This document shows, piece after piece, positions 34,447-44,474 of a stretch of 64,000 nt of DNA (position 1 is the first letter of the stretch; each line of letters opens with the position of its first letter). This stretch comes from Endozoicomonas elysicola (GTDB lineage Bacteria > Pseudomonadota > Gammaproteobacteria > Pseudomonadales > Endozoicomonadaceae). Below the pieces are notes generated by a model, which saw only the letters and a program-made list of their open reading frames with translations, did not search any database and was not told where the DNA came from. The stretch lies in assembly GCF_000710775.1 (NCBI RefSeq), contig NZ_JOJP01000001.1, positions 2,705,547 to 2,769,546 of the forward strand, in the 5' to 3' direction. The translations under genes and the position numbers were made by a program.

Positions 34447-35688
34447 CTAAGTACTGGTTTCATCTTCTTCGGTAATCTGGCTAAGAGGATAATCTTCTTG
34501 TTCTGCTTTCAAAGACAGGTGCTGCATAAGTGAGTTTGCTTGATCTTCTGTCATAGCCACCAAAGACACAGGCTCATCTGAAGAGTTCAATAGCTTTTGA
34601 GATATATAACGGGACGTTGTTGACAGTTGAGATGCGAGGCTTATTCTGGATCCATATCGTGATAGGCTTGCTTCAACTTGTTGGTCATATTTTGTATTTA
34701 AGGCCTGTCGCGTGGAATGATTAACTCTATGTTTGGGTGTTCTGCTCAGTTTAGAAACAGTGTCATTCATGTTGTCCTGTGGGGCTTCCTCGATACTTGA
34801 TACTGTCCTTAGATGTTTTCGTTCATGTGGACCGCTTAAGTTTTCTGCATTACGGGTAGTATTGCGTTTTTTTATACAGACAACCGCAATCGCTACTCCT
34901 GAAACTACTGCTAATGCTACAAAGGAAGTGACAACGACAGCGGCTATTTCACTTGGGCTAAGTCCATCATGGGAAACGGTGCCCTGCCCATCAATGTCAA
35001 GTGGTCTGGGCATTTCACTACTCGGTGGGGACAACCTAAACAGAATGGTGCCCTTTTCATCTGTGCAAACTTCCTGACTGAAACGGCCTCTGTTGTGTCT
35101 ACAAAGTTCTTTGAAGTGAGGCGCTTCATCACCATAATATGGGTATTCATCGTAGTTGATAACACTATCAAAAAAAGAGAGACCTAAGCAGTCGTTGTCA
35201 CCATCGTTGATGGAAGCCCTATCAACACAACCAGCTGAGTTAACTGTATATTGATATGGAGCTTTTATCATACACGCCAGCTGATCTTTGCGAAGGCAGG
35301 CTTCTGGGCCAGGATCATAAGCGGCAGTTTTTCCTATTTGGGTCAGGAGTCCGATAGAAATTGGAACAAATGCTGTTATACCTGATGTGGTGGCTGCTAT
35401 TAATTTTCTTGTTCCCTGATCGGCAATCCTAACCCCACGGGATATTAGATCTCGTTCGGCACTCTGTAGCCTGTTAAGGTGGTTTATAGAGGCTTCACCA
35501 GCGATTATTACCTGTCTATACAGGCAATTAGGACTCAATACCTCACTGCACTTAGTACGAAAGCCTTGCCACAGAGCAGATGATGCTTCAGAGACCTGCA
35601 GATTTTTTTGCTTTGAAAGTATCGGTTCTGGCTGTGTTTTTCCTAAAGCGGAGCAATGAGAGGTAATGGTCGCAAGCATAAATACCAT
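34447..35688 (-). CDS. Receptor-like single-pass membrane protein, 413 aa (unknown)
   Basis: An N-terminal hydrophobic/signal segment is followed by a cysteine-containing ectodomain: CSEVLSPNC, CLRKDQLAC, CVDRASINDGDNDC and CRHNRGRFSQEVC look like disulfide pairs. One strong membrane helix (AAVVVTSFVALAVVSGVAIAVV, about 245-270) is bounded by CIKKR, and a ~140-residue polar, Ser/Thr-rich tail ends in EEDETST. This type I receptor-like layout is unusual in bacteria. No family is known to me. It stands alone, opposite to both neighbours. Confidence 0.7.
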   Translation of the reverse strand: MVFMLATITSHCSALGKTQPEPILSKQKNLQVSEASSALWQGFRTKCSEVLSPNCLYRQVIIAGEASINHLNRLQSAERDLISRGVRIADQGTRKLIAATTSGITAFVPISIGLLTQIGKTAAYDPGPEACLRKDQLACMIKAPYQYTVNSAGCVDRASINDGDNDCLGLSFFDSVINYDEYPYYGDEAPHFKELCRHNRGRFSQEVCTDEKGTILFRLSPPSSEMPRPLDIDGQGTVSHDGLSPSEIAAVVVTSFVALAVVSGVAIAVVCIKKRNTTRNAENLSGPHERKHLRTVSSIEEAPQDNMNDTVSKLSRTPKHRVNHSTRQALNTKYDQQVEASLSRYGSRISLASQLSTTSRYISQKLLNSSDEPVSLVAMTEDQANSLMQHLSLKAEQEDYPLSQITEEDETST

Positions 35689-35840
35689 ATTCAGGTTGTA
35701 TGAATTTTTATACGATTTTCTTCATGATTTCTTTATAGTAATCATTCTCCGTGTAGTGACAGTAAAGCTGATAATAAGTTCAACAGCGGTAAAACTGCGT
35801 CAATTAAAATAATACTGAGCCAAGAGATTATTGAGTATCT

Positions 35841-37085
35841 ATGAGCAATCAATTTGACGTCATTGTATTTGGGGCGACCAGCTTTGTGGGGCAGCTGCTC
35901 TGCCAGTATCTGGTCGATACTTTTAATGGTGATGGTCAGGAGTCTCTGAATTGGGCGATGGCTGGGCGTTCTCAGACCAAGCTGGATGAGTTAAAACTGC
36001 AACTACAGCAACCGGCCTTGTCAGTGCTGGTGGCTGATGCCGCTGATGAAAGTGCCCTCAGAGATCTGTGCCAGCAAACCAGGGTTATTGTTTCTACTGT
36101 GGGACCTTATGCACTTTACGGCGAACCATTAATTAAGGTTTGTGCGGAAAGTGGAACTGATTACTGTGACCTGACCGGGGAGGTACAGTGGATCCGGCTG
36201 ATGCTGGACCGATATGAGGACACAGCGCAGAAAAGTGGAGCTCGGATTGTCCATTGCAGTGGCTTTGACTCAATTCCTTCTGATATGGGCGTGTACTTTA
36301 CCCAGAAAAAGGCGAAAGAGGTTTTGGGTTCATTCTGTACGGATATCAGCATGCGCGTGAAAGCGGCAAAGGGAGGGCTTTCTGGCGGAACGCTGGCCAG
36401 TATGATCAATATCACCCGTGAGGCGGCAAAAGACCCTGCATTACGTCGGCAGTTGGCCAATCCGTACCTGATCTGTTCTGAAAGTGAGAATTTGAAGACC
36501 AAACAGGACGATGTTCAGACACCGACGTATGATTCCGGCTTTGGTGCCTGGCTGGCACCATTCATCATGGCAGCCATTAACTCCCGGGTTGTCTTTCGCT
36601 CCAATGCACTGGCTGAATACCCGTATGGAAAGGATTTCAGGTACAACGAAGCCATGCTGATGGGCAGTGGCTTCAAAGGCCGTTTACAGTCCACTCTTTT
36701 TGTAGCAGGGTTGGGACTTTTTATGCTTTCCCTAGTGATTAAACCAACCCGCTGGTTTATGGAACGGTTTGTTTTGCCAAAACCGGGAGAGGGCCCCTCT
36801 CCCAAAGCCCAGAAAGCCGGGTTTTATGATATTCGGTTTCTGGGCAAAACGGCAGACGGTCAGGAAATCCGAACCCGTGTTGTTGGGCAGGGTGATCCGG
36901 GGTACAGCTCCACTGCCAGAATGCTGGGGCAGGTGGCAGCAGGGCTGGCTCTGGACTTTCATGATCATCAGCAGAAGCAAGGGAAGTCGGGTGGTTTCTG
37001 GACAACGTCCACGTTGTTTGGTGACCGGCTTATTGAGCGTCTGGAAAAAGATGCTGATATAACTTTTGAAGTATTACGCTCCTGA
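35841..37085 (+). CDS. Saccharopine dehydrogenase-like / trans-acting enoyl reductase family protein (414 aa)
   Basis: An N-terminal Rossmann fold begins VIVFGATSFVGQLL (NAD(P)-binding GxxxxxG variant). VSTVGPYALYGEPLIKVC and YCDLTGEV are typical of the family that includes mycobacterial trans-acting enoyl reductases and human SCCPDH. A hydrophobic stretch (LFVAGLGLFMLSLVI, about 288-302) may bind membrane or lipid. The role in lysine or lipid metabolism cannot be told. Single gene. Confidence 0.85.
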   Translation: MSNQFDVIVFGATSFVGQLLCQYLVDTFNGDGQESLNWAMAGRSQTKLDELKLQLQQPALSVLVADAADESALRDLCQQTRVIVSTVGPYALYGEPLIKVCAESGTDYCDLTGEVQWIRLMLDRYEDTAQKSGARIVHCSGFDSIPSDMGVYFTQKKAKEVLGSFCTDISMRVKAAKGGLSGGTLASMINITREAAKDPALRRQLANPYLICSESENLKTKQDDVQTPTYDSGFGAWLAPFIMAAINSRVVFRSNALAEYPYGKDFRYNEAMLMGSGFKGRLQSTLFVAGLGLFMLSLVIKPTRWFMERFVLPKPGEGPSPKAQKAGFYDIRFLGKTADGQEIRTRVVGQGDPGYSSTARMLGQVAAGLALDFHDHQQKQGKSGGFWTTSTLFGDRLIERLEKDADITFEVLRS

Positions 37086-37274
37086 GTGGAGATTATTCTG
37101 ATGCTATCTATCTTCCCCAGATAGATAGCAGCCGCTTTGGCTGATTTTTCCTGCGCAAATTGCTCCGTTTTCTGACAGTACTTTTTCATTTAATCGAAAC
37201 TTAATAGCAATAAATCTGTAACAGCCATCCCCTAACCTCTCAGTAAATCATTCTTTCAATAAAAATACGTTTAC

Positions 37275-37539
37275 TTAGGGGGCGTTCTCAATTAGCCATG
37301 AGTCCAGTTGATCACACACGCATTCAGGCAAGGCGAACGGTGCAGGGCATGGTGGTTCCATGTTCAAGCCGTTCAACACAGCATGAATGCGTGTGTGATC
37401 AACCCGGAGGGCCGCCCATGGTTTGTGCCATTCTGCGTTGCTCACTACTTATGTGGAATAACCACACTACGCAGTTCACGCCTTGCCTGGCGCAAACCAT
37501 GGGTGGCTGGTCACATGTCTAATTGAGAACGCCCCCTAA
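37275..37539. mobile_element. MITE-like palindromic element, 265 bp
   Basis: Terminal inverted repeats of 26 bp (37275-37300 and 37514-37539, one mismatch) begin TTAGGGGGCGTTCTCAATTA. Inside, perfect 20-bp arms (37308-37327 and 37383-37402) flank one half, and CCATGGTTTG-containing arms flank the other, giving nested hairpins. No transposase is encoded. It ends only 15 bp before the PhoX start codon, so it may influence that gene. Confidence 0.75.
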
Positions 37540-37554
37540 CGATGAGGAATAATC

Positions 37555-39585
37555 ATGAAAGCTGGAACTTCAAAATTACAGAACCATCGTGATTTTCATG
37601 AGCAATTGGAAGCGCTGGATGATCAACCAGACAATCTTTCCAGTAACAGTACTCTGGATGACGTGGTAGAAAAGAGCCGACGAAATTTTATGAAGGGTGG
37701 GCTTGGTCTTGCCATGGCTGGCTTTCTTGGCGGTTGTCTGGGCACAACCGGGCAGAATCATAATAGTGTTCGCGGAATTGCTGCTCGAAACCTGCAGCAG
37801 CCAGACATAGGATTGAAACCAATTCCCGTTGAACAGGATCTGATGTTCGACGCCGTCAATGTGCCTGAAGGCTATACGGCCAACGTCTTTTTTTCATGGG
37901 GGGATTCCGTGGAAAAAGGAGCCAGCCCCTGGCGGCCAGATGGCAGCAACAGCTGGCAGGAGCAGATGAAGCAGGCAGGGCAGAATCATGATGGCATCTG
38001 GTTTTTCCCATTTCCGGATAAGCCCGATGAGCATGGTCTGCTGGTGATGAACCATGAGTATATTAATCCTACGCTCCACCCCAATGGGCTGACAATCACT
38101 GAAGACAGTCATGGCTTTAAGCAGCGGCCTGAACATGAAGTAAAAAAGGAGATGGCAGCTCACGGTGTCAGTGTTATTGAAGTCCGCAAACAATCGAATG
38201 GTCACTGGCAGAAAGTCAACGATTCCGACTATAACCGCAGGATCACGGGGTTTACGCCGATGGACCTGACCGGTGAAGTGGCAGGTACTGATTTTCTGAA
38301 AACCGTTGCAGACCACGCTGGCCGTCAGGTACTGGGTACTTTGAATAATTGCGCCATGGGGGTTACCCCTTGGGGGACTTATCTCACCTGTGAAGAGAAC
38401 TGGAAGAACTACTTTGTAAACCGTGATGCTGAAGACTATGAGCAACGCCCTGCTCATCATCGTTATGGTGTGGCCCAGGATAAGAACAGTAACTACTATG
38501 CCTGGGAATCGGTAGAACCCCGTTTTAATGCCACGCCTGACCACAATGTCGCTCACGGTGGTTATGTTAATGAACCCAACCGTTTTGGCTGGGTAGTGGA
38601 AATTGATCCATTTTCACCGGACAGTACCCCGAAAAAGCGCACCTCCATGGGGCGACTGGTAAGGGAGTGCTCAACGCTTTCACTGGGTGATGATCGTCGT
38701 ATGGCGTTCTATTTCGGTGATGATACCCGTGGCGAATATGTCTATAAGTTTGTGCCGGATCAGGTGTATGAGCCCGGTAATTCAGCGGCAAACCGGGATA
38801 TTCTGGATCATGGCACTCTGTATGTAGCGGTGTTCCATAATGATGGCCGTGGTGAGTGGCGGCCACTGGTGTTTGGCCAGAACGGGCTGACCCGGCGGAA
38901 TGGTTTTACCAGTCAGGCCGATGTACTGGTACACGCCCGTCGGGCTGCGGATATTCTGGGAGCCACCACGATGGACCGCCCGGAATGGGTTGCCGTGCAT
39001 CCACAAACCCGGGAAGTCTATGTCACCCTGACCAACAATAAGCACCGCGGTAAAAAAGAGGATCAGGAGATCAATGCCGCTAACCCGCGGGAAGATAACC
39101 GCCATGGTCAGATTGTTCGCTTTACCGAAGAAAACTCTGATCCAACGGCCACCCACTTTGACTGGGAAATCTTCCTGCTGGCCGGTGATCGTCCCGGAGC
39201 GACACTGGCTGATGGCAGTTCTGTACCTGAAAACCTGGTGGGAGATATCAAAGGTGATATTTTCTCTTCGCCGGATGGTATCTGGTTCGATTACCAGGGG
39301 CGCCTCTGGATTCAAACCGATTACGGTGACGATGATGAACGTAATATCAATATGGGTACCAATCAGATGCTTTGCTGTGATCCGGTAACCGCAGAAGTGA
39401 AACGCTTTCTGACGGGCCCGAGAGGATGTGAAATCACCGGTGTAACCACCACGCCCGACGGCAAGGCCATGTGGGTTAATATTCAGCATCCGGCCATCAG
39501 TTTCCCGGCCAGTGATGGAAAAACACGGCCTCGGTCGAGTACGGTGCTGATTACGAAGGATGATGGTGGGGTGATTGGAACTTAA
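37555..39585 (+). CDS. phoX: PhoX-family alkaline phosphatase (676 aa)
   Basis: DUF839/PhoX protein. The twin-arginine signal KSRRNFMKGGLGLAMAGF is at about 42-60, with a cysteine soon after, so it is exported folded by Tat. The body shows the family segments TPWGTYLTCEENW, RFGWVVEIDPF, YFGDDTRGEYVYKFV and GIWFDYQGRLWIQTD, near the expected Ca/Fe ligands. It releases phosphate from phosphoesters in the periplasm. No Pho box can be seen because the MITE-like element lies directly upstream. Confidence 0.9.
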   Translation: MKAGTSKLQNHRDFHEQLEALDDQPDNLSSNSTLDDVVEKSRRNFMKGGLGLAMAGFLGGCLGTTGQNHNSVRGIAARNLQQPDIGLKPIPVEQDLMFDAVNVPEGYTANVFFSWGDSVEKGASPWRPDGSNSWQEQMKQAGQNHDGIWFFPFPDKPDEHGLLVMNHEYINPTLHPNGLTITEDSHGFKQRPEHEVKKEMAAHGVSVIEVRKQSNGHWQKVNDSDYNRRITGFTPMDLTGEVAGTDFLKTVADHAGRQVLGTLNNCAMGVTPWGTYLTCEENWKNYFVNRDAEDYEQRPAHHRYGVAQDKNSNYYAWESVEPRFNATPDHNVAHGGYVNEPNRFGWVVEIDPFSPDSTPKKRTSMGRLVRECSTLSLGDDRRMAFYFGDDTRGEYVYKFVPDQVYEPGNSAANRDILDHGTLYVAVFHNDGRGEWRPLVFGQNGLTRRNGFTSQADVLVHARRAADILGATTMDRPEWVAVHPQTREVYVTLTNNKHRGKKEDQEINAANPREDNRHGQIVRFTEENSDPTATHFDWEIFLLAGDRPGATLADGSSVPENLVGDIKGDIFSSPDGIWFDYQGRLWIQTDYGDDDERNINMGTNQMLCCDPVTAEVKRFLTGPRGCEITGVTTTPDGKAMWVNIQHPAISFPASDGKTRPRSSTVLITKDDGGVIGT

Positions 39586-39591
39586 ATCATA

Positions 39592-40170
39592 TTACTGATG
39601 ATGAAAGGTGGGTATTTTAATAAACTGCCCACTTTGTTTTTTCATTTTAATACCTTTTGCATATCCTTTTTTATAACCAAGGCCTTGCCTTCTTGCCTGG
39701 TACCTACTCATCATCAAATCACCCGGGGTAAACTTTTTTAAAAAACCTGAACTATCAGCCAGGTAGATTGGTATCCCAAGCCTTGTTGCCAATATTACAT
39801 CCTGCTGAGAAAAAAACAGGTAAGTACCTTTGCCGTTACCATGAGTGTGCCAGATAGCGATTAACTCCAAACTGTCTGGAAATTGCAGTGTTGCCGTGAT
39901 TTGATTTTTTCCGGGTTTTCCCGGGATTACTGAATAGTAATAAAGTGATGTCTGGCGATGTTTGAATACTCCCCCAATATACTCCCGGTCTTCTTTTATG
40001 GAATCAGGGTTATAGCGCTCAGCGGCAGCCACTGCGGTTGCCAGTTCACTGTCAAATGGCGCTGGATAAAATGTGGGGACTTGTATCAGATGCTGCTGGC
40101 TGGTATCTGAAATCACATTGGTGGAAAGAAGTAATACACACACTGCAAAGATGCTTTTATCAAGTTTCAT
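39592..40170 (-). CDS. Secreted DUF4329/JAMM-like protein (192 aa)
   Basis: Signal peptide (about residues 1-21, ending NVISD). The core contains IWHTHGNGKGTYLFFSQQD, which follows the JAMM metal-site pattern H-x-H ... S-x2-D with a slightly longer spacing, as in DUF4329 proteins. DREYIGGVF supplies a possible upstream acidic residue. It could be a secreted peptidase or isopeptidase; DUF4329 domains are also found as toxin tips. It is convergent with phoX and separated by 6 bp. Confidence 0.65.
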   Translation of the reverse strand: MKLDKSIFAVCVLLLSTNVISDTSQQHLIQVPTFYPAPFDSELATAVAAAERYNPDSIKEDREYIGGVFKHRQTSLYYYSVIPGKPGKNQITATLQFPDSLELIAIWHTHGNGKGTYLFFSQQDVILATRLGIPIYLADSSGFLKKFTPGDLMMSRYQARRQGLGYKKGYAKGIKMKKQSGQFIKIPTFHHQ

Positions 40171-40247
40171 TCTGCCTTATCTGTATTTATTGGTTATATA
40201 CAGAAATATCGGCAGGGTCAGGACTTTAGATTAAAGCCAGCTTATTC

Positions 40248-41867
40248 TCAGCTGGCTTTTGTATGGTGGGTTGGAACTGCCGCCAGCAATTGACGTGTAT
40301 ATTCATGACCGGGTTGTTTCAGAACTTGCTCCGCTTTTCCCTGTTCAACAATTTGACCGTCCTTCATCACCGCAACCCGATGAGCAATATGAGGAATAAT
40401 GGACAGGTCATGGGTAATAAACAGATAGGAGACCTGCAGTTCACTCTGTAACTCCAGCAGTAGATCCAGAACTTCGGCCCGAATGGAAACATCTAGCGCG
40501 CTGGTGGGTTCATCGCAGATGATCAGGTCGGGCTCAACGGCCAGTGCCCGGGCAATGGCAATGCGCTGGCGCTGGCCACCGGAGAACTCGTGGGGGTATC
40601 GCAGCCGGTGTTCAGGTTCCAGCTTTACCCGGGTTAATAGCGCTTCAATCCGTTCCTGCCGCTCACTGGCAGACAGAGGCAGGCCTAGGCTGACCATACC
40701 TTCTTCAATAATATTACCAACGGTCATGCGTGGGTTCATGGACGAGAACGGGTTTTGGAAGATCACTTGGATTTTGCGCCGTAGTGGCATCATCTCCTTT
40801 CGGGACAGGGTATTTAATGGCTGATTGTTGTACCAGATATTGCCAGAAGTGACGGATTCCAGGTTAAGAATGGCACGGCCAGTGGTGGTTTTTCCGCAGC
40901 CGGACTCTCCGACTAACGCCAGGGTTTCACCTTTGCCGATGGTGAAGCTGACACCATTCACAGCACGAGTGTAGCTGTGTATTCGCTGGAAAAGCCCTTT
41001 ACGAACGGGAAAGTGAACAGCAAGGTCTTCGACTTTCAGTAATGGAACTTCCTCTGTGTCTGCCCGGTAGCTGTCCATGGCTGGAAGACTGTTGATTAAT
41101 CGACGACTGTAGTCTTCCCTGGGGTTGGCAAAGAAGTCGGCACAGTTACCCTGTTCAATAATCTCCCCCTGGTACATCACGCCCACCCGGTCAGCGGTCT
41201 GTCGAACGACTCCCATATCATGGGTGATCATTAGTACAGCCAGCTGGTGGCTTCGGGTCAGGGTTTGTACCAGCTCCAGAATCTGTTTCTGAATCGTGAC
41301 GTCCAATGCGGTAGTAGGCTCATCGGCCAGCAGCACATCCGGTTCGCAGGCCAGGGCCATGGCGATCATTACCCGTTGCTGCTGACCACCGGACATCTGA
41401 TGGGGATACCAGTCAATGCGTTTCTCGGGTTCCGGGATACCAACCTCACCCAACAACTCAATGCAGCGATCTCGAATTTCGTCACGGTTTAAAGCGGTGT
41501 GTAGCTTCAGGGTTTCCTCGATCTGCTGGCCTACCGTATGGACCGGGTTCAGAGCCGTCATGGCATCTTGGAAAATCATGGCAATCTTCTTGCCGCGAAT
41601 AGAACACATGTCGTGTTCAGTCAGGCCGAAGATATTGGTGTCAGACAGTGTTATTCGACCCTGAGTGATTTTCAGTGCATCGGGTAGCAGTCTCAGTATC
41701 GACAGGGCAGCTACCGATTTACCGCTGCCAGACTCGCCAACCAGCGCATAGATTTCACCTTTTCTCAGCTCAAAGGAGACTTCGTTCAAAATCGGGGTGT
41801 AAGGCGAATGCCGTAAACTGACACTGAGCTGGTCAACAGACAGGGCTACTGATTCTTTACTCATCAT
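40248..41867 (-). CDS. yejF: Peptide ABC transporter, fused double ATP-binding protein (YejF-like, 539 aa)
   Basis: Two complete ABC ATPase halves. Walker A GESGSGKS and GESGCGKT, signatures MSGGQQQR and FSGGQRQR, Walker B VLLADEP and LIICDEP, and H-loops ITHD occur in each. This is the YejF/DppDF fusion layout of peptide/nickel importers. It is the last gene of the operon SBP - permease - permease - ATPase, overlapping the preceding permease by 4 bp. It powers uptake of oligopeptides or peptide-like compounds. Confidence 0.9.
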   Translation of the reverse strand: MMSKESVALSVDQLSVSLRHSPYTPILNEVSFELRKGEIYALVGESGSGKSVAALSILRLLPDALKITQGRITLSDTNIFGLTEHDMCSIRGKKIAMIFQDAMTALNPVHTVGQQIEETLKLHTALNRDEIRDRCIELLGEVGIPEPEKRIDWYPHQMSGGQQQRVMIAMALACEPDVLLADEPTTALDVTIQKQILELVQTLTRSHQLAVLMITHDMGVVRQTADRVGVMYQGEIIEQGNCADFFANPREDYSRRLINSLPAMDSYRADTEEVPLLKVEDLAVHFPVRKGLFQRIHSYTRAVNGVSFTIGKGETLALVGESGCGKTTTGRAILNLESVTSGNIWYNNQPLNTLSRKEMMPLRRKIQVIFQNPFSSMNPRMTVGNIIEEGMVSLGLPLSASERQERIEALLTRVKLEPEHRLRYPHEFSGGQRQRIAIARALAVEPDLIICDEPTSALDVSIRAEVLDLLLELQSELQVSYLFITHDLSIIPHIAHRVAVMKDGQIVEQGKAEQVLKQPGHEYTRQLLAAVPTHHTKAS

Positions 41868-43285
41868 GCAGCCTCCAGTTGGGTTTTGGGATCAAAGGCG
41901 TCGTTCACCAGGTCAGAAAACAGATTGACCGACAGCACCAGCACAAACATCAGGAAAAAGGCTCCGCTCAGGTTCCACCAAATGGAGGGCTCCCGGGACA
42001 GTTCGGTACTGGCCATGTTGATCATATTGCCCCAGCTGGCCATGGCCGGGTCGACACCCACACCAATGTAAGAGAGTACAGCTTCGGCCAGGACCAGGGC
42101 GCTGAAGTCCAGCACAAACGAGATAATAATAATGTGGCTCAGGTTGGGCAGAATATGGCGACGGATAATCTGAAAATGACTGACCCCGAAGGCATGGGCG
42201 GCCTGAACGTAATCCAGCTGACTGATTTTCAGGGTCTCCGCCCGAAGTAGTCGGCACAGGCTGGTCCAGCTGGTGATACCGAGAATAAAACAGAGGGCCA
42301 GAAATTTGGCATCCGCCTTCTCCAGACCGACTTCAAAAAAGTCCGGGTTATTGTTGATCCAGACCTGAAACAGCAGCACTGAGGCGGCAATCAGCAGAAG
42401 CCCGGGGATAGAGATCAGCGTCGTATAAATATACTGCACTACATCGTCAATCCACCCTTTGAAATAGCCTGCAGCAATACCCAGAGAAATGGCAATGGGC
42501 ATGGTGATCAGTGTTGCCAGCGTACCGATTAATACACCGGTACGAATGCCTTTCAGGCTTTCGTATAAAGTATCATTACCGGCTTGATCGGTTCCCAGCA
42601 CATGGTAGAGATTGCCCAGGGTGATCAGCCAGCCAAGGAGTGCCATGATGATGGCAAACGTGATCCAGCCTGCACGCCAGGGCAGGTCAGGTTCTGATGA
42701 TTTGCTCCTTTTTTTCAGCCAGCGGGCGTGGAGGCTTATCAATAGCAGAGCAAGGGCCAGTCCCTTGCCAAGGCCCAGCAGGGAGTTAAGGGCAATATCC
42801 CGTTGTTTATCTTCATCATTTTTCAGATGCTGGCCACCGTATTTCAGCACCGGATAGTCTCTGACCCTTTCACCACCGGGCAGCAGCAGATTCTCTTTGT
42901 TCCAGGATTTCAGGGCAAAAGGTGCGGAGTAGGTTCGCTCATGTTGTTCTCCCATCTCGCCTAACGCCAGATCCAGCAGACTGTTCACCGTATTGCTGTA
43001 AAAGATCTGCTCGCTGCCCTGGCCTTCAACCGCAGGCAGTGCTTTGCGGAAATGGATGGAGTCCACCAGGGCAATGGCAATATAGGCCATGATGATCACA
43101 AAGGTACTCATACCCAGTCGGGTAGAGAACACCTGTCGCCAGCGCTGACGGTTTTCAGGGTTCTTCCTGAGGGATATCAGGAAAAGGGTGATTGCACCCA
43201 CCAGGAAGAAGATCAGTATGTCGGTCCAGAGGATGGTCCAGAGTACGTGGTAGCCAAAAAGATCTGATCCGATAGAGAAGTCCAT
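41864..43285 (-). CDS. yejE: Peptide ABC transporter permease (YejE-like), N-terminally enlarged (473 aa)
   Basis: BPD-type permease with the EAA-like segment AHAFGVSHFQIIRRHILPN and the C-terminal helices of the DppC/YejE class. E. coli YejE has about 341 residues. The extra ~130 lie between the first helices as a periplasmic insert (about 75-170, including GGERVRDYPVLKYGG) plus an added helix. ATG 43285 follows the upstream permease by 22 bp. Confidence 0.85.
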   Translation of the reverse strand: MDFSIGSDLFGYHVLWTILWTDILIFFLVGAITLFLISLRKNPENRQRWRQVFSTRLGMSTFVIIMAYIAIALVDSIHFRKALPAVEGQGSEQIFYSNTVNSLLDLALGEMGEQHERTYSAPFALKSWNKENLLLPGGERVRDYPVLKYGGQHLKNDEDKQRDIALNSLLGLGKGLALALLLISLHARWLKKRSKSSEPDLPWRAGWITFAIIMALLGWLITLGNLYHVLGTDQAGNDTLYESLKGIRTGVLIGTLATLITMPIAISLGIAAGYFKGWIDDVVQYIYTTLISIPGLLLIAASVLLFQVWINNNPDFFEVGLEKADAKFLALCFILGITSWTSLCRLLRAETLKISQLDYVQAAHAFGVSHFQIIRRHILPNLSHIIIISFVLDFSALVLAEAVLSYIGVGVDPAMASWGNMINMASTELSREPSIWWNLSGAFFLMFVLVLSVNLFSDLVNDAFDPKTQLEAA

Positions 43286-43307
43286 AGTGTCGTTTATCCC
43301 TTTCTGA

Positions 43308-44285
43308 TCAGTTTAATCGAACCCTGGGGTCGGCCCAGGTGTAAGAAATATCGGTAAGAATCAGACCGATGATGTAGAGCACCGACCCCAGGAATACCAT
43401 GGCCCTGACAATGGCAAAGTCCTGGGCCTGTATGGCATCCAGCAGATAGCTGCCGAGGCCAGGAATACTGAAGAAGGATTCCATGATCAGGCTGCCCATA
43501 AACAGTGAAGGGATCACAACAACCACTCCGGTCAGTATGGGCAGCATGGCATTGGGAAGCACATGACGGAACAGAACACCGGCTTCACTGACACCCTTCG
43601 CCCTTGCAGTTCTGGCAAAGTCTTGACCGGAGGCTTCAATAAACAGGGTTCGGTACCAGCGGGCGCCGGCACCAATACCGGCGATCACGCCAATGGCAAT
43701 GGGCAGAACCAGGAAGCGCCAGCCATCAATCCCTTCGTTATAACCGGATACTGGGACCAGTCGTGAAACCTTGGCGATAAAGAACTGGCCAACCACGATG
43801 TAAAACAGGTAGGACACCGACATCATGGTCACAAAGACGGCAACGGCAAACCGGTCCAGCCGGCTGCCCCGAAACATCAACACCATCAGGGCAACGCTGA
43901 TATTGACCCAGATACCAATGATAAAAGTGGGCAGAGCCAGTGCCAGGCTGGGACCCATACGATCCACCACATCGGAGCGGATATTCCGGCCTTCGTCAGA
44001 GTTGCCAAAGTCAAAGGCGAACAGTTTGATGGATTTCTCAAAGAAGATGGTGCTGGTCAACTGCTCCAGGCCACTGACCTGAGGGTTATAAAACAGCGGC
44101 TGATCGTAGCCCTTGTCAGCAATCCACTCCTGGATAGCCTGCTCGGTGACGTATTTGTCGCCCAGATGAGCCCTGGCCATATCTTCTGGTGTATTGACGA
44201 TAAAAAACAGAATAAACGTCAGAAGATTCACGCCAATCAAAATAGGAATGGCGTAACAGAGCCTTCTTATGATGTAAGCGAACAT
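43308..44285 (-). CDS. yejB: Peptide ABC transporter permease (YejB-like, 325 aa)
   Basis: DppB-class permease: MFAYIIRRLCYAIPILIGVN start, then ARTARAKGVSEAGVLFRHVL as the EAA loop contacting the ATPase. The start is set at 44285, which has GAGAAGGAT upstream. A longer frame to 44324 would begin inside a MITE-like element and is rejected. Confidence 0.9.
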   Translation of the reverse strand: MFAYIIRRLCYAIPILIGVNLLTFILFFIVNTPEDMARAHLGDKYVTEQAIQEWIADKGYDQPLFYNPQVSGLEQLTSTIFFEKSIKLFAFDFGNSDEGRNIRSDVVDRMGPSLALALPTFIIGIWVNISVALMVLMFRGSRLDRFAVAVFVTMMSVSYLFYIVVGQFFIAKVSRLVPVSGYNEGIDGWRFLVLPIAIGVIAGIGAGARWYRTLFIEASGQDFARTARAKGVSEAGVLFRHVLPNAMLPILTGVVVVIPSLFMGSLIMESFFSIPGLGSYLLDAIQAQDFAIVRAMVFLGSVLYIIGLILTDISYTWADPRVRLN

Positions 44286-44310
44286 ATCCTTCTCTCCATG
44301 AATAGGCGCT

Positions 44311-44474
44311 AGGAGGCTGTCCAAGAAAAGCGCCCGTAGCGAGGATGTCAGAAAATTGAGGATAAAAAATCCTTTTTGTGAGGTGAATAGTGGTTCTATT
44401 TGCCGAACAAAAAGGGTTTTTTAGACCAATTTTCTGCCACCGCAGTAGGGCAGTCTATTCTCGGACAGCCTCCT
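44311..44474. mobile_element. MITE-like element, 164 bp, inserted between SBP and permease genes
   Basis: Terminal repeats AGGAGGCTGTCCAAGAA (44311-44327) and TTCTCGGACAGCCTCCT (44458-44474) match at 16 of 17 positions. Most of the interior is also palindromic (AAAATTG/CAATTTT, AAAAAATCCTTTTTG/CAAAAAGGGTTTTTT). Its right end supplies the last codons (EAVRE) and TAG stop of the solute-binding protein gene. The hairpin may also attenuate the operon. Confidence 0.75.
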
